Source of the DNA: Lapidilactobacillus achengensis
Lineage (GTDB): Bacteria > Bacillota > Bacilli > Lactobacillales > Lactobacillaceae
DNA length: 64,000 nt
NCBI RefSeq assembly: GCF_003946655.1
Contig: NZ_RHOV01000012.1
Location: forward strand, 1 to 64,000
Reading direction: 5' to 3'
This document shows positions 34,988 through 44,456 of the stretch, in pieces. A program made the translations under genes and the position numbers. The notes beneath the pieces are model-generated. The model ran no database searches. It was not told the origin of the DNA and was given only the letters and a program-made list of their open reading frames with translations. How positions within the stretch are numbered: position 1 is the first letter of the stretch; every line of letters starts with the position of its first letter.

Positions 34988-35875
34988 CTAGCCCTTGATC
35001 GAGCCAACCAAAATGCCCTTATCAAAATATTTCTGGAAGAATGGATACATCACGATCAACGGTAAACTGGAAATAACGATCGTTGAATACTTGATCAACT
35101 CCGCAATTTGTTTCATTTCGGCCATAGCCGTATTCGCGCCGATCATATCCTGGGAAGGCTGATTTTGGATCAGAATATTTCTTAACACCAGTTGCAAAGG
35201 TTGCAAGTCGGGATTCTTTAAGTAAATCATGGCGTCGAAGTAGGCGTTCCACTGCCCAACAAACGCGTACAAGAACAAGACGAACATGATCGGCTTAGCT
35301 AGGGGCAACATGATCTTGAAAAGGATTTGCAGATCATTCGCCCCATCGATCGTCGCCGCCTCCGACAACTCTTTCGGCAACCCGTTGAAATAAGTCCGTG
35401 CTAGAATGATATTCCAAACATTAACGGCCCCAGGAACGATCAAGGCCCAAGGTGTATCCAGCATACCCAGATCTTTGATGATCAAGTAGGTTGGAATCAA
35501 ACCGCCCCCAACAAACATTGTGATGACAAAGAACATCGTGATCACATTGCGGCCAACAAGGTCCTTTTTGGACAACGGATAGGCCGTCAGCATCGTCACT
35601 AAGACCGTCAAGAAACTAAAAGTGAACGAGTAGAACAGCGAGTTCATAAAGCCACGCAGAATCGATGAGTCGGCGAAAACCCGACGGTACCCTTGAGTGG
35701 TCCAATCACGCGGATTGAAACTGATGCCCTTGTTGATCAGCGTCGCCGGATCCATAAAAGAGGCAATCACAACGTAAATCAACGGGATGATCGTGATCAG
35801 AACCAAGAAGGCGATAATGATGCGGTTGACCCGCATGATGCGTTTATCAAATTTGGTATACGTTTGCATATCCAT
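34988..35875 (-). CDS. ABC transporter permease, LplC/YtcP type
   Basis: 295 residues with six hydrophobic segments and the EAA loop EAATIDGANDLQILFKIMLP (about 185-204) that docks the ATPase. Membrane component of a carbohydrate (CUT1-like) importer. It lies 10 bp after the other permease gene. No ATP-binding subunit is in the operon, so a shared MsmX-like ATPase encoded elsewhere is expected. Confidence 0.93.
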   Translation of the reverse strand: MDMQTYTKFDKRIMRVNRIIIAFLVLITIIPLIYVVIASFMDPATLINKGISFNPRDWTTQGYRRVFADSSILRGFMNSLFYSFTFSFLTVLVTMLTAYPLSKKDLVGRNVITMFFVITMFVGGGLIPTYLIIKDLGMLDTPWALIVPGAVNVWNIILARTYFNGLPKELSEAATIDGANDLQILFKIMLPLAKPIMFVLFLYAFVGQWNAYFDAMIYLKNPDLQPLQLVLRNILIQNQPSQDMIGANTAMAEMKQIAELIKYSTIVISSLPLIVMYPFFQKYFDKGILVGSIKG

Positions 35876-35885
35876 GTGCGTTCAC

Positions 35886-36857
35886 CTAGAGTCCTTCCCC
35901 GTCGTTTAATTTCTTAGTAATGCCGTTGACGATGACCAACAAGACAACATTGATCACCATATTGAACAAGCCCACTGCTGCTGAATACGCGTAATCCCCG
36001 GATTGCAGCCCGATTTTGTAAACATAAGTGGAAATGATCTCAGAGGTGGGAATATTCATTGAGGTCTGCATCAAAAACGCCTTTTCATATCCGACATTCA
36101 TAATGTTGCCTGCCGAAAGAATAAAGTTAATGACCATGATCGGTCTTAATGCAGGTAAATCAATGTGCCAGATCCGTTGAAGAATATTAGCCCCATCCAA
36201 ATTGGCTGCTTCGTAAAGATCCGAATTGACCCCCGCCAAGGTTGCCGTGTACAGAATTGATGACCAGCCAATGCCTTGCCAAATTCCGGAAAGAATATAG
36301 ATCGACCGGAAATAGCCAGGATTCGACATGAACAAGATCGGATGCCCCGTTATCTTCGTGATCAAGCTATTGATCGGACCGTTCGCGGACAAGAACAAGA
36401 ACAGCATCCCCACGATGATGACCACCGAGATAAAGTTGGGGGCATAGAGAATCAGTTGCAGTTTCTGGCGAATCTTCTTACTGATGATCTGATTCAGCGA
36501 AATCGCCAAAATGATTGGCGGCAAAAAGCCCAATAATAGCCCATAAATACTGATTTTCAAGGTGTTGGTCAATAACATACTGAAATTTGGTGAAAAAATG
36601 AAATCTTTGAAGTGTTGCAAGCCGACCCAAGGACTAGCCGTGATTCCTAACATCGGATTGTAATCTTTGAATGCAATAATGGCGCCATACATTGGAAAGT
36701 ACTTAAAGATGATTGTCAGAATCACGCCGGGCAATAACAAGACGTATAACCATTTATCGCGTTTAAGTCGATTCTTCGTCTTGGTCCATTTACTGATTCT
36801 GACCCCAGACGTCGCCTTGAGCGATTGCTGATTCTGAATTTCTGAACTGTTTTCCAA
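35886..36857 (-). CDS. ABC transporter permease, LplB/YteP type
   Basis: 323 residues with six hydrophobic segments after a basic N-terminus and the EAA loop EAANLDGANILQRIWHIDLP (about 220-239). It is first in the operon. The start is a TTG at 36857 with AGGAGG 5 nt upstream; no ATG is near. It pairs with the LplC-type permease. Confidence 0.92.
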   Translation of the reverse strand: MENSSEIQNQQSLKATSGVRISKWTKTKNRLKRDKWLYVLLLPGVILTIIFKYFPMYGAIIAFKDYNPMLGITASPWVGLQHFKDFIFSPNFSMLLTNTLKISIYGLLLGFLPPIILAISLNQIISKKIRQKLQLILYAPNFISVVIIVGMLFLFLSANGPINSLITKITGHPILFMSNPGYFRSIYILSGIWQGIGWSSILYTATLAGVNSDLYEAANLDGANILQRIWHIDLPALRPIMVINFILSAGNIMNVGYEKAFLMQTSMNIPTSEIISTYVYKIGLQSGDYAYSAAVGLFNMVINVVLLVIVNGITKKLNDGEGL

Positions 36858-36874
36858 TAGTTCCTCCTCCTTTT

Positions 36875-36886
36875 AGAAACGTTTCC
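36875..36886. promoter_or_regulatory. LacI-type operator, proximal
   Basis: AGAAACGTTTCC lies 18 bp before the first permease gene and shares GAAACGTTTCC with the distal site. Confidence 0.65.
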
Positions 36887-36952
36887 ACTTTAACCCAATA
36901 AAAAAGTGGAAATCTTGATACCACTGGAAGTCTGCTGTGATCGATTGATTTT

Positions 36953-36964
36953 GGAAACGTTTCC
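36953..36964. promoter_or_regulatory. LacI-type operator, distal
   Basis: GGAAACGTTTCC is a perfect palindrome placed about 13 bp downstream of the -10 box, where bound repressor would block initiation. The CG centre is typical of LacI-family operators, including CcpA cre sites. Confidence 0.7.
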
Positions 36965-36976
36965 GTTTTCATTTAT

Positions 36977-37005
36977 AGAATAAACCCTTACGGCCAGGTT
37001 GTCAA
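36977..37005 (-). promoter_or_regulatory. Promoter of the fructo-oligosaccharide operon
   Basis: TTGACA (37005-37000) and TATTCT (36982-36977) are 17 bp apart, just upstream of the distal operator. Confidence 0.75.
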
Positions 37006-37123
37006 CGCTTTCTCGAAATTTATTTCAGTCGTACTGGTCAAGCCAGCATTTTCGCGAGGCAAAGCTGGTCTTTCAGCGGTAATCGGTTTTTGCTAGGCCG
37101 CAAGACGGCCATGGATACAAAAA

Positions 37124-37148
37124 GTCAGCACGCGTTCGACGTGCTGAC
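37124..37148 (-). terminator. Terminator of the alcohol dehydrogenase gene
   Basis: On the - strand GTCAGCACG pairs with CGTGCTGAC and is followed by TTTTTG. Confidence 0.7.
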
Positions 37149-37196
37149 CGGAAGATAATGTGATTGAGATTGAACCCAGCGAATCTCGCTGGATCG

Positions 37197-38240
37197 TTAC
37201 GCTTCGCTAATGACCAACAAGGATTTGATTGCCTGACGTTGATCCATGGCTTGATAGGCAGCTTGGATCTGATCCAAGTCGAAGCGTTGGGTGAAGACTT
37301 TGCCGGGCCCGATTTTTCCAGTTAGCACCGCCTCCAGCAAGACGGCTTTGTCATCGCTGGTCACGGAAGCGATCCCGCCGCGCAACCCAACATTACGCCA
37401 GAACAAATCATTGGTATTCATCTCGGCTTGCTGGGGAACACCGACACGACCAACAACAGCGCCGGGACGCGCGACCTTGACCGCGGTCGCAACAGACTGT
37501 TCGGTCCCCACACATTCCAAAACCGCATCCGCGCCAGCGTTGGCAGTCAGGGCCAGCACCTTAGCAACTGCCGCATCGCCCCGTTCAGGCACAATGTCCG
37601 TCGCGCCAAATTCCCGGGCCAATTTTTGACGATCTTCGTGGCGGCTCATGGCGATGATCCGCTTAGCGCCCAACAATTTCGCCGCAATCACACCGGATAA
37701 CCCTACGGCGCCATCGCCCATCACAACCACCGTATCGCCAGCCTTGACTTCGGCGGAAGTGGCGGCGTGGTAACCCGTAGCCATCACATCAGCCAGGGTC
37801 AAAAGCGAATTCAATTGTGCGTCCGTATAATCGGCGGGTTGGCCGGGCACCTTGACCAGCGCCCAATTCGCGTTAGTGAAGCGGAGATATTCGCCTTGAT
37901 AACCACCATTGCCACCAGCTTCACGGTTCAAACAATCCCCATCAAAACCAGCCAGACAGGCGGCACAATGCCCACACCCATGAGTAAACGGCGCGATCAC
38001 AAAATCACCAGGCTGAACGTCCTTGACCGCTGACCCGACTGACTCGACGATGCCGATCGCCTCATGACCGATCAACGAATTGGCGGCCCGTTGCGAGATC
38101 CCGCGATACCACCACAGATCCGACCCACAAACACAAGCCCGCAAGACGCGGATGATCGCGTCGGTTGGCTTTTCCAATTCGGGTTTGGCCACCTCCGCAA
38201 CTGCAACTTGACCAGGTTTAACAAAAATTCCTGCTTTCAT
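37197..38240 (-). CDS. Zinc-dependent alcohol dehydrogenase (MDR family)
   Basis: 347 residues from the ATG at 38240 (AAAGGAG 8 nt upstream; a GTG three codons earlier is less likely). The catalytic zinc site is in CVCGSDLWWYRG (about 35-46) and GHEAIGIVESVG (about 57); the structural zinc cysteines are in HGCGHCAACLAGFDGDC (about 87-103). The NAD(P) motif is GDGAVGLSG (about 175). Substrate not readable. It stands alone between the sugar operon and the repeat field. Confidence 0.92.
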   Translation of the reverse strand: MKAGIFVKPGQVAVAEVAKPELEKPTDAIIRVLRACVCGSDLWWYRGISQRAANSLIGHEAIGIVESVGSAVKDVQPGDFVIAPFTHGCGHCAACLAGFDGDCLNREAGGNGGYQGEYLRFTNANWALVKVPGQPADYTDAQLNSLLTLADVMATGYHAATSAEVKAGDTVVVMGDGAVGLSGVIAAKLLGAKRIIAMSRHEDRQKLAREFGATDIVPERGDAAVAKVLALTANAGADAVLECVGTEQSVATAVKVARPGAVVGRVGVPQQAEMNTNDLFWRNVGLRGGIASVTSDDKAVLLEAVLTGKIGPGKVFTQRFDLDQIQAAYQAMDQRQAIKSLLVISEA

Positions 38241-38299
38241 CTGAGACACTCCTTTTCGATAAATGGACGCCGACCTAACCGCTAAGATGGGTGAGCGCT

Positions 38300-38475
38300 G
38301 ATTTTAAATGTGCGCCGCGCAACTGACTTTTCCGCTTAACTACGCCTGATCTTCGGAAGCGAAACCCGCTTCCAAAGGTCAGGCTAGGTTAATGCTCAAA
38401 GTCAAACCGTTGCGCTCTGCACTCTGATTTTAAACGTGCTCGCCACCCCAGTGCTTTCCGCTTAACTACGCAATT
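38300..38475 (-). repeat. Family 1 nested-hairpin repeat, one complete and one truncated copy
   Basis: The complete copy (about 38300-38426) has outer arms GCGCAAC+TGACTTT with GGTT as the bulge and inner arms CCTGACCTT/AAGATCAGG, different from other copies but still complementary. The second begins at 38427 and breaks off at about 38475, where a family 2 segment starts. Confidence 0.75.
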
Positions 38476-38484
38476 ATTGATTAA

Positions 38485-38935
38485 ACCAACTAATCACGGT
38501 TATCCATTGCATGGAGCTTCTCAATTGGACAGATATCGTCAGTCGGCGTGAGCACCTGAATGAATAGGATACCGTAAGCTGCGGGCAACATACGATTGAC
38601 TAACTTCATGGACAACCCAGACCACATTCACGAAACAAGCTTTGCCTGTGTCGCCAATTTTAAGATAATAACCACTAGCCACGGCAGTTAATTGCGTGGT
38701 TCCTCAGCAATTGGCCATAGTTTGCCAGTTAGCGTGAGTGCTCAAACGACTATTAAAACGTTGAGCGGCTGGAGCGGAGAGAATCGGGGTGAGATCGCCG
38801 TGAAATTGGTCTTAGTGGCTTTGCCACTTAGACCAAGGCTCAGCTTTGAGATTTTCGGCGTCCTTCCGAAAAGCTCAAAGTGACGCCCACAGCGAGCTCA
38901 CCCCGATTCTCGCAGTGCAAGCCGTGGGCATTATT
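38485..38935 (+). repeat. Family 2 cloverleaf mosaic repeat, partial copy
   Basis: A 3' half copy in the orientation of 130-1130: linker, then cloverleaf at about 38760-38910 with GGTCTTAGTGGC/GCCACTTAGACC and CTTTGAG..CTCAAAG hairpins. The outer arm is changed on both sides at the same place (GAGAATCGGGGTGAG with CTCACCCCGATTCTC, where other copies have AAATTCGGGG/CCCCGAATTT), a paired change. It is inserted between family 1 units. Confidence 0.75.
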
Positions 38936-38937
38936 GA

Positions 38938-39308
38938 AACGTGCTCGCCACCCTAGCTTCTTCCGCTTAACTACGCTAGGATTCCGGAAGCGAAACCCGC
39001 TTCCATAATCCTAGCTAGGTTAATGCTCAGAAGCTGTGCAGGTCGGCTCGCACTCTGATTTTAAACGTGCTCGCCACCCCAGTGCTTTCCGCTTAGCTAC
39101 GCAACTGTTCCGGAAGTAAAACCACTTCCAAAACAGTTGCTAGGCTAATGCTCAAGCACTACCCGGGGTGGCTCGCACTCTGATTTTAAACGTGTTCGCC
39201 GACCTAGCTTCCTCCGCTTAACTACGCTAGGATTCCGGAAGCGAAACCCGCTTCCATAATCCTAGCTAGGTTAATGCTCAGAAGCTGTGCAGGTCGCCTC
39301 ACACTCTG
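38938..39308 (-). repeat. Family 1 nested-hairpin repeat, three tandem copies
   Basis: Units at about 38938-39056, 39065-39182 and 39188-39308, linked by ACTCTGATTTTAAACGTG. Outer arms are GCC(G/A)(A/C)CCT+AGCTTCT, GCCACCCC+AGTGCTT and GCGACCT+AGCTTC, with 4-nt bulges GCAC, GGGT and GCAC. The middle unit's inner arms are CAACTGTT/AACAGTTG where its neighbours have CTAGGATT/AATCCTAG. Confidence 0.85.
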
Positions 39309-39316
39309 ATTTTAGT

Positions 39317-39330
39317 CTACAACGTTGTAG
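39317..39330. promoter_or_regulatory. Perfect 14-bp palindrome
   Basis: CTACAACGTTGTAG lies at the end of the repeat field, 280 bp before the oleate hydratase gene. It resembles a TetR-type half-site pair, but no regulator can be assigned. Confidence 0.35.
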
Positions 39331-39512
39331 TAGGTAGAAGGCAAGTGTTTTTTCAAATTTTCTTTGTCGATTTACGGGCTTGGCTTAGGGACTCGTTTTC
39401 TGATCGGATTCGCTGCTTGAACTGGGCGTTATGGGGTATTTTTTAATTGAGATCTCGTTGTGGTGGCGGTCTTCATTGGTGTGGTGATTAGAGCTGCTGC
39501 CCTGCTGATTTT

Positions 39513-39565
39513 TGGACAAACATGCTGAGTTGTCCATTGTTGCTGCTGGGAAATCGCTCTAGACT
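39513..39565 (+). promoter_or_regulatory. Probable promoter and operator of the oleate hydratase gene
   Basis: TTGTTG (39537-39542) and TAGACT (39560-39565) are 17 bp apart. An inverted repeat TGGACAA-N10-TTGTCCA (39513-39536) abuts the -35 box. Confidence 0.45.
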
Positions 39566-39606
39566 AGAGGCAAGTGGTTCGAGGAATCACACTAAGGAGG
39601 CAACAT

Positions 39607-41373
39607 ATGTACTATTCAAATGGTAATTATGAAGCTTTTGCACGGCCGAGAAAGCCGGAAAATGTCGATCAAAAATCGGCTTATTTAGTTGGATCTGGTC
39701 TGGCGTCACTGGCCGCTGCGGTTTTTCTGGTTCGTGATGGTCAAATGGCAGGAAAGAAGATCCACGTTCTAGAAGAGCTCAGCCTACCCGGCGGGAGCAT
39801 GGATGGTATTCTGAACAGCCGCGGCTACATCATTCGTGGCGGTCGGGAAATGGAACCCCATTTTGAAACTCTGTGGGATCTGTTCCGTTCGATCCCGACC
39901 TTGGAGAACCCGAAAGTTTCCGTTCTGGACGAGTTTTATTGGCTCAACAAAGAGGATCCTAGCAAGTCCGCCTGCCGGGTCATTGAAAATCGCGGTCAAC
40001 GTTTGGCTAGCGATGGTCAGTTGACCTTATCCAAACAAGCCATCAAGGAAATCATCGATTTGGTGATGACGCCGGAAGCTGATCTCCAAGATGTTAAAAT
40101 CAACGATGTTTTTGGTCCGGAGTTCTTCAAAAGTAACTTCTGGCTGTACTGGTCGACCATGTTCGCCTTCGAACCATGGGCCAGCGCCACGGAAATGCGC
40201 CGTTATCTGATGCGTTTCGTTCATCACGTCGCAACGCTACAAGACATGTCTGCCTTGAAGTTCACGAAATATAATCAATATGAATCGCTGGTCAAGCCTA
40301 TGATCAAGTACCTGCAAGATCGCGGCGTGGACTTCCAATTTGACACCGTGGTCAACAACATTGAATTGAATCACGACCAGCACGGCCTGACTGCCACTCA
40401 AATCGACTTGACCGTAGCTGGTAAAGCGACGACGATTCCGTTGACCCCAAACGATCTGGTTTTCGTCACCAACGGTTCGATCACTGAGAGTACCACTTAC
40501 GGCGACAACGATCATCCGGCGCCAATGGAACACGAAGTCGGCGCCAGCTGGCAATTGTGGGAAAACTTAGCCAAACAAGAACCAGCGTTAGGTCATCCAG
40601 AGAAGTTTTATCGGAACATTCCGGCGGCTAACTGGGTCATGTCCGCCACTTGTACCTTCAGCGACGATCGCATCGTTCCTTACATCCAGAAAATCACTGG
40701 CAAGGATCCCCACAGTGGCTCGATCGTCACCAGTGATCCCTTGACGATTCGCGATTCTAATTGGCTGTTAGGCATCTCCATCAGCCGCCAACCCCATTTT
40801 CAACAACAAAAAGACAACGAATTGATTGTTTGGTTATATGGTCTGTTCTCTGACCAACCTGGTAATTATGTTCATAAGAAAATCACCGAATGTACCGGTC
40901 AGGAAATCTGTCAGGAATTTCTGTACCACATCGGCGTACCAACCGATGAGATCGCCGACATCGCCGCCGATGCCAATTCGATTCCCCAACACATGCCTTA
41001 CATCACCAGCTACTTCATGCCACGGTCCACAGGTGACCGGCCGCTGGTTGTGCCAACTGGGTCAACCAACCTGGCCTTTATTGGTAACTTTGCGGAAACG
41101 GAACGCGATACTGTTTTCACGACCGAGTATTCCGTTCGGACCGCGATGGAAGCCGTTTATCAATTATTGAATGTGGATCGGGGCGTGCCCGAAGTCTTCG
41201 ATTCATCCTTCGACGTGCGAGTCTTGATGCGAGCCGTTTATTATTTGAACGACCACAAATCTCTGCAAGAATTGCCGTTAAATTCAGCGGAACAACTGGG
41301 CGTCAGTGCCCTTTTGAAGAAAATCAAGGGCACCTATATTGAACAATTATTGCATGACGCGAAATTGATTTAG
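39607..41373 (+). CDS. ohyA: Oleate hydratase
   Basis: 588 residues from the ATG at 39607 (AAGGAGG 7 nt upstream). The FAD-binding motif [20 protein letters not shown] (about 24-43) and [35 protein letters not shown] (about 55-95) are those of the myosin-cross-reactive antigen/oleate hydratase family, including the conserved Glu of the GGREME segment. It adds water to the cis-9 double bond of unsaturated fatty acids, giving 10-hydroxystearic acid, and is linked to fatty-acid detoxification. A small membrane protein gene follows 44 bp later. Confidence 0.96.
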   Translation: MYYSNGNYEAFARPRKPENVDQKSAYLVGSGLASLAAAVFLVRDGQMAGKKIHVLEELSLPGGSMDGILNSRGYIIRGGREMEPHFETLWDLFRSIPTLENPKVSVLDEFYWLNKEDPSKSACRVIENRGQRLASDGQLTLSKQAIKEIIDLVMTPEADLQDVKINDVFGPEFFKSNFWLYWSTMFAFEPWASATEMRRYLMRFVHHVATLQDMSALKFTKYNQYESLVKPMIKYLQDRGVDFQFDTVVNNIELNHDQHGLTATQIDLTVAGKATTIPLTPNDLVFVTNGSITESTTYGDNDHPAPMEHEVGASWQLWENLAKQEPALGHPEKFYRNIPAANWVMSATCTFSDDRIVPYIQKITGKDPHSGSIVTSDPLTIRDSNWLLGISISRQPHFQQQKDNELIVWLYGLFSDQPGNYVHKKITECTGQEICQEFLYHIGVPTDEIADIAADANSIPQHMPYITSYFMPRSTGDRPLVVPTGSTNLAFIGNFAETERDTVFTTEYSVRTAMEAVYQLLNVDRGVPEVFDSSFDVRVLMRAVYYLNDHKSLQELPLNSAEQLGVSALLKKIKGTYIEQLLHDAKLI

Positions 41374-41417
41374 ACTGATCAACATCTAGCTGTATTGATT
41401 TTGAAGGAGGTTTTCTC

Positions 41418-41609
41418 ATGAAACATAAGAATTTGATCCTGGTCCCCATCGTGTTGGCCGCTGGTATTTATGTTGGCCATCGTTTCGGTCACTCCATCGC
41501 CGCCGCGATCCATGAACACTGCGGTGATGCCCCGGCAACCGACAATGCGGCGGCCGCTGATCAACCCGTTTATCTTCGCGAAACCTTAACTAATGGTCAA
41601 GGTCTCTAA
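41418..41609 (+). CDS. Small single-span membrane protein
   Basis: 63 residues with a strong Shine-Dalgarno (AAGGAGG). One hydrophobic segment (about 6-20), then a His-containing short segment (GHRFGHSIAAAIHEHCGD) and an Ala-rich tail. No family known. It is cotranscribed with ohyA and followed by a terminator, so it may relate to the membrane response to fatty acids; that is inference. Confidence 0.65.
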   Translation: MKHKNLILVPIVLAAGIYVGHRFGHSIAAAIHEHCGDAPATDNAAAADQPVYLRETLTNGQGL

Positions 41610-41642
41610 ACCGTAATAACCGACAGAATTGGCACCTAAATT

Positions 41643-41684
41643 AAAAGCAGATCGAGTGAACGACGCACTCGACCTGCTTTTTTG
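41643..41684 (+). terminator. Terminator of the ohyA unit
   Basis: AAAAGCAGATCGAGTG pairs with CACTCGACCTGCTTTT with one mismatch and is followed by T. Confidence 0.8.
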
Positions 41685-41774
41685 ATAGGCAATTTATTGT
41701 GCGCGAACCGCAGAAAACACGGATACAGGCAGTGTTCGCACCAGTGCAACCTCCGAGGCAACTACACGGCATTG

Positions 41775-42347
41775 CTAATGATCCGCCGCCGAATCATTTT
41801 CATGAAGCGACTTCTGCACGATCAATTCGATTGTCCCCTGCAACATCAACTTGGCCCGCGCCAACATTTGCGCTTCGGTCTCGCGCAATTGATCATCCAA
41901 CCACCGCAGCAATTGCGCCGCCAAAGCGCCCGCATAAAAATCGACGATGGCGTCAGCGACGGCGGGCGCCAAGTGATCATCAATATCCTTGACCACCGGC
42001 CGCACCACTAAAACCCCAACTGAATAGAGAAAGTTTTCCAAAAAATGCCGACCAACTGAATTCGCTGCCGCTAAGCAAAAGTCGCGGTTATCCTGAACAT
42101 AAGTCAACATTTGTTGATACTTCTCCTGCCAATTCGCGGCGGACAAATTGGTTTGGATCTGGGTGACGATCTCCTGATCGAAGGTCCACTCCAACAATTG
42201 ATAAATATCCTCGAAATGATAATAGAACGTATTGCGGTTGACATGCGCTCGCTTGGTCAGCGCGTCGATCGTGATATGCGCCAATGGCTGCTGCGTCATC
42301 ATGATCTTCAAATTATCGGCCATCACTCGCTTCGTCGTTTTGGTCAT
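41775..42347 (-). CDS. TetR family transcriptional regulator
   Basis: 190 residues. The N-terminal helix-turn-helix is ITIDALTKRAHVNRNTFYYHFEDIYQLLEW (about 22-50, DhaS-like) and the C-terminal region looks like TetR_C_8. GGAGG precedes the ATG. It is convergent with ohyA, so control of ohyA is possible; palindromes upstream of ohyA would be the sites to test. Confidence 0.9.
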   Translation of the reverse strand: MTKTTKRVMADNLKIMMTQQPLAHITIDALTKRAHVNRNTFYYHFEDIYQLLEWTFDQEIVTQIQTNLSAANWQEKYQQMLTYVQDNRDFCLAAANSVGRHFLENFLYSVGVLVVRPVVKDIDDHLAPAVADAIVDFYAGALAAQLLRWLDDQLRETEAQMLARAKLMLQGTIELIVQKSLHENDSAADH

Positions 42348-42529
42348 CGTTGACCTCCATTCTCAGCTCACAGCAAAAAAATCGATAAATTAACTATAGC
42401 ACTTACCGGCTAATTTAGGCTGAAATTCAGCTAGACTTGAAATGAGGTTGTTGCGATAACTGCTTGCGATGTGGTACCGCCGTGGCGTTGGTGGTTGGCA
42501 GATGTGGTGGGGCTCCAGGTCGGGCTGGG

Positions 42530-42800
42530 GGTGGTGGAAACGTGTTCCACGCAATTGCTTTCTGCGCCGATACGCAATTTCACTGGATTGATTGCATCAA
42601 TCCAGCAAAATCGCTAGTCGTACTCAAAAGCAACCCATTGCGTTCCACACTCTGTTTCGAACGCTGCGGGCACGACTTGAAGCTTTTCGAAAAACCACCG
42701 AAAATCTTCAAGCTCGGCCTTATTCTAGGCGGCAGAGCCGCCAAGAATAATATCGCGGCTGACTCACCCCCAGTCCGACCTTCCGCCGGACGGATAAACT
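42530..42800 (-). repeat. Diverged family 2 cloverleaf repeat
   Basis: Gene-free. Hairpins CTTGAAG..TTTTCG/CGAAAATCTTCAAG (about 42670-42711) and TTATTCTAGGCGGC/GCCGCCAAGAATAA (about 42719-42752) are nested in a larger fold, as in family 2 ends, but the primary sequence is well diverged. The 152-codon open frame across it is not a gene. Confidence 0.5.
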
Positions 42801-42918
42801 GCCCACCAACGCCAAAGAACCTGTTTATTTATTTCTTGACCACATCTGTCATAACTACCCCCTTGGGCCAGATTCTGATCAATCGCGTCGACTATCTTGT
42901 GGGTCAAGGTTCTTCAAG

Positions 42919-43175
42919 TTAGGCCAGCTCAGCCACCGTTAAATTCAGGACAAAAGCACCGACCGCGTCATCAAGATACTTAGCTTTGCTTTTAGTCCCC
43001 ACAATAATGGGCGCCATGACTCCTTGCCCCCACTGCCACGCAATGCGATTTGAGCCAGCGTCACTTGCTGTTTCTCCGCTAATTCATGGACCTGTTCCGT
43101 AATTTCCAACTCATCGGCCTTAGTAGCCAACCATTTGTTAATTCCGTTGTTAGTTTGAAACCTTTGTTGCCTGAC
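42919..43175 (-). pseudogene. Aldo/keto reductase C-terminal fragment with frameshift
   Basis: The frame reads RFQTNNGINKWLATKADEL.. and VTLAQIAL, then a one-base deletion shifts it; in the next frame it continues WQWGQGVMAPIIVGTKSKAK and YLDDAVGAFVLNLTVAELA before a stop at 42919. This is the last ~85 residues of an aldo/keto reductase of the AKR11/13 type. The 5' part is missing: the fragment begins inside the 3' end of the lysR gene. Confidence 0.8.
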
Positions 43176-44034
43176 CATATTCACGCAACCGCTCCAAAAA
43201 CACTTCAGTGGCTTTGGGATGGGGTCGTCTTGCTCGCCATGCTACGATTGAATCCAAAGACAGTTTGGGCTTTAACGAAACAAACCGCATGCCGGAGAAC
43301 TCTTGAGGCAATTTCAAGCACACGATTACGCCGTCAGTTTGTCGCGCTAGCGTGATTGCACTTGACAATAGGTTGTATCTCGCCCAACTAGCCATTTGCG
43401 CTGCGTACTGACCCGACCAACTGGCCAATTCACGTTGAACAACTTCATCCAGAATCGTGATCACTGGCGTACCAATCAAATCTCCAGGAACAATCTCCGA
43501 ATACGTTGCGAAAGGGGAGGTTTCCGCAACTAAAACACCCCATTCTTCAACTTGGCTCATTCGCACAAATTCATAGTTTTTAACATCCATGGGTTCCAAC
43601 ATCAGTGCTAAATCAATTGATCCACGCTCCAGCCAAAATTGTAATTCTTGGTTATTACCACTGTGGAGCGCGAAATGAACTGGGGGATGCATGAGGTGGA
43701 ATTCGGCAATTAATTGTGACAGTTCCGTTAAGCTTTGTAGTTCACTCACCCCAACAGCAATTTCCCCAGCCAGAATACCACTCTGTGTGAGCTCCTCCTT
43801 GGCTCGTCTTTCTATACTGATAAGATCGCGGGCCCGTTGTTGAAATAAAATAACCGCATCTGTTAGTTTGATCCGATGATGGGCTCTTAGAAATAATTGC
43901 ACGCCCAGCTCATCTTCAAGCCCTTTTAACTGGCGAGATAAAGTCGGTTGCGTGATATGCAATAAGCTTGCCGCCTTGGTAATATTTGCCTCACTCGCAG
44001 CTAACAAAAAATAGTTTAATACACGTGTATCCAC
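43150..44034 (-). CDS. LysR family transcriptional regulator
   Basis: 294 residues with the LysR helix-turn-helix NYFLLAASEANITKAASLLHI..QPTLSRQLKGLEDELG (about 6-48) and a substrate-binding domain (about 90-290). The start is a GTG with weak Shine-Dalgarno. The 3' end overlaps the reductase fragment, which suggests lysR once controlled a neighbouring oxidoreductase that has since been lost. Confidence 0.9.
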   Translation of the reverse strand: MDTRVLNYFLLAASEANITKAASLLHITQPTLSRQLKGLEDELGVQLFLRAHHRIKLTDAVILFQQRARDLISIERRAKEELTQSGILAGEIAVGVSELQSLTELSQLIAEFHLMHPPVHFALHSGNNQELQFWLERGSIDLALMLEPMDVKNYEFVRMSQVEEWGVLVAETSPFATYSEIVPGDLIGTPVITILDEVVQRELASWSGQYAAQMASWARYNLLSSAITLARQTDGVIVCLKLPQEFSGMRFVSLKPKLSLDSIVAWRARRPHPKATEVFLERLREYGQATKVSN

Positions 44035-44165
44035 TCTTCAGAATCCATCTAGTCGCCTCAGTGGTATAATTGGCTTATTAAATCAACATCTCGTGATTCT
44101 TATCTGTTAAGAATTACAAAATTACCGCTAATCGCAAATTCAAATCAAGCTCAGGAGGTTGCCCG

Positions 44166-44456
44166 ATGAACGATGAAAATGATTTTTTAATGCGTCAAAT
44201 CAAGAGCTTCGCCGAAGGACTGGGCTACATGCTAGCCAAGAAAAAAGGCGCCGGAGCCGACGATGTCACGATCGTCTTTCCCGACGCCGAAACTAGTCTT
44301 GTTTCCTATCAACAAGCTCTCCTCCAAGAAATCAAAACAAACAATTTTGACGCTGCTTACCAACTTCTGGAATCTTGGCGCGCTAATCGCATCAGTCAGC
44401 GCCAGTATTTACGGCTGGCTAGTTGGCTACAGGAGCGGCGCTTTGATGGAGAATGA
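44166..44456 (+). CDS. DUF6483-like small protein
   Basis: 96 residues with AGGAGG 7 nt before the ATG. The opening NDFLMRQIKSFAEGLGYMLAKKKG resembles the DUF6483 family of short Firmicutes proteins of unknown function; the second half (YQQALLQEIKTNNFDAAYQL) is helical. No operon partner. Confidence 0.7.
   Translation: MNDENDFLMRQIKSFAEGLGYMLAKKKGAGADDVTIVFPDAETSLVSYQQALLQEIKTNNFDAAYQLLESWRANRISQRQYLRLASWLQERRFDGE

Noticed and set aside
36953-36964. GGAAACGTTTCC as a CcpA cre site only
   Set aside because: Its repetition at 36875 and the lacI gene in the operon make a local LacI repressor more likely; CcpA binding cannot be excluded.
42464-42922. 152-codon + strand open frame
   Set aside because: It runs over hairpin repeat DNA, has no Shine-Dalgarno and its translation shows no protein-like pattern.
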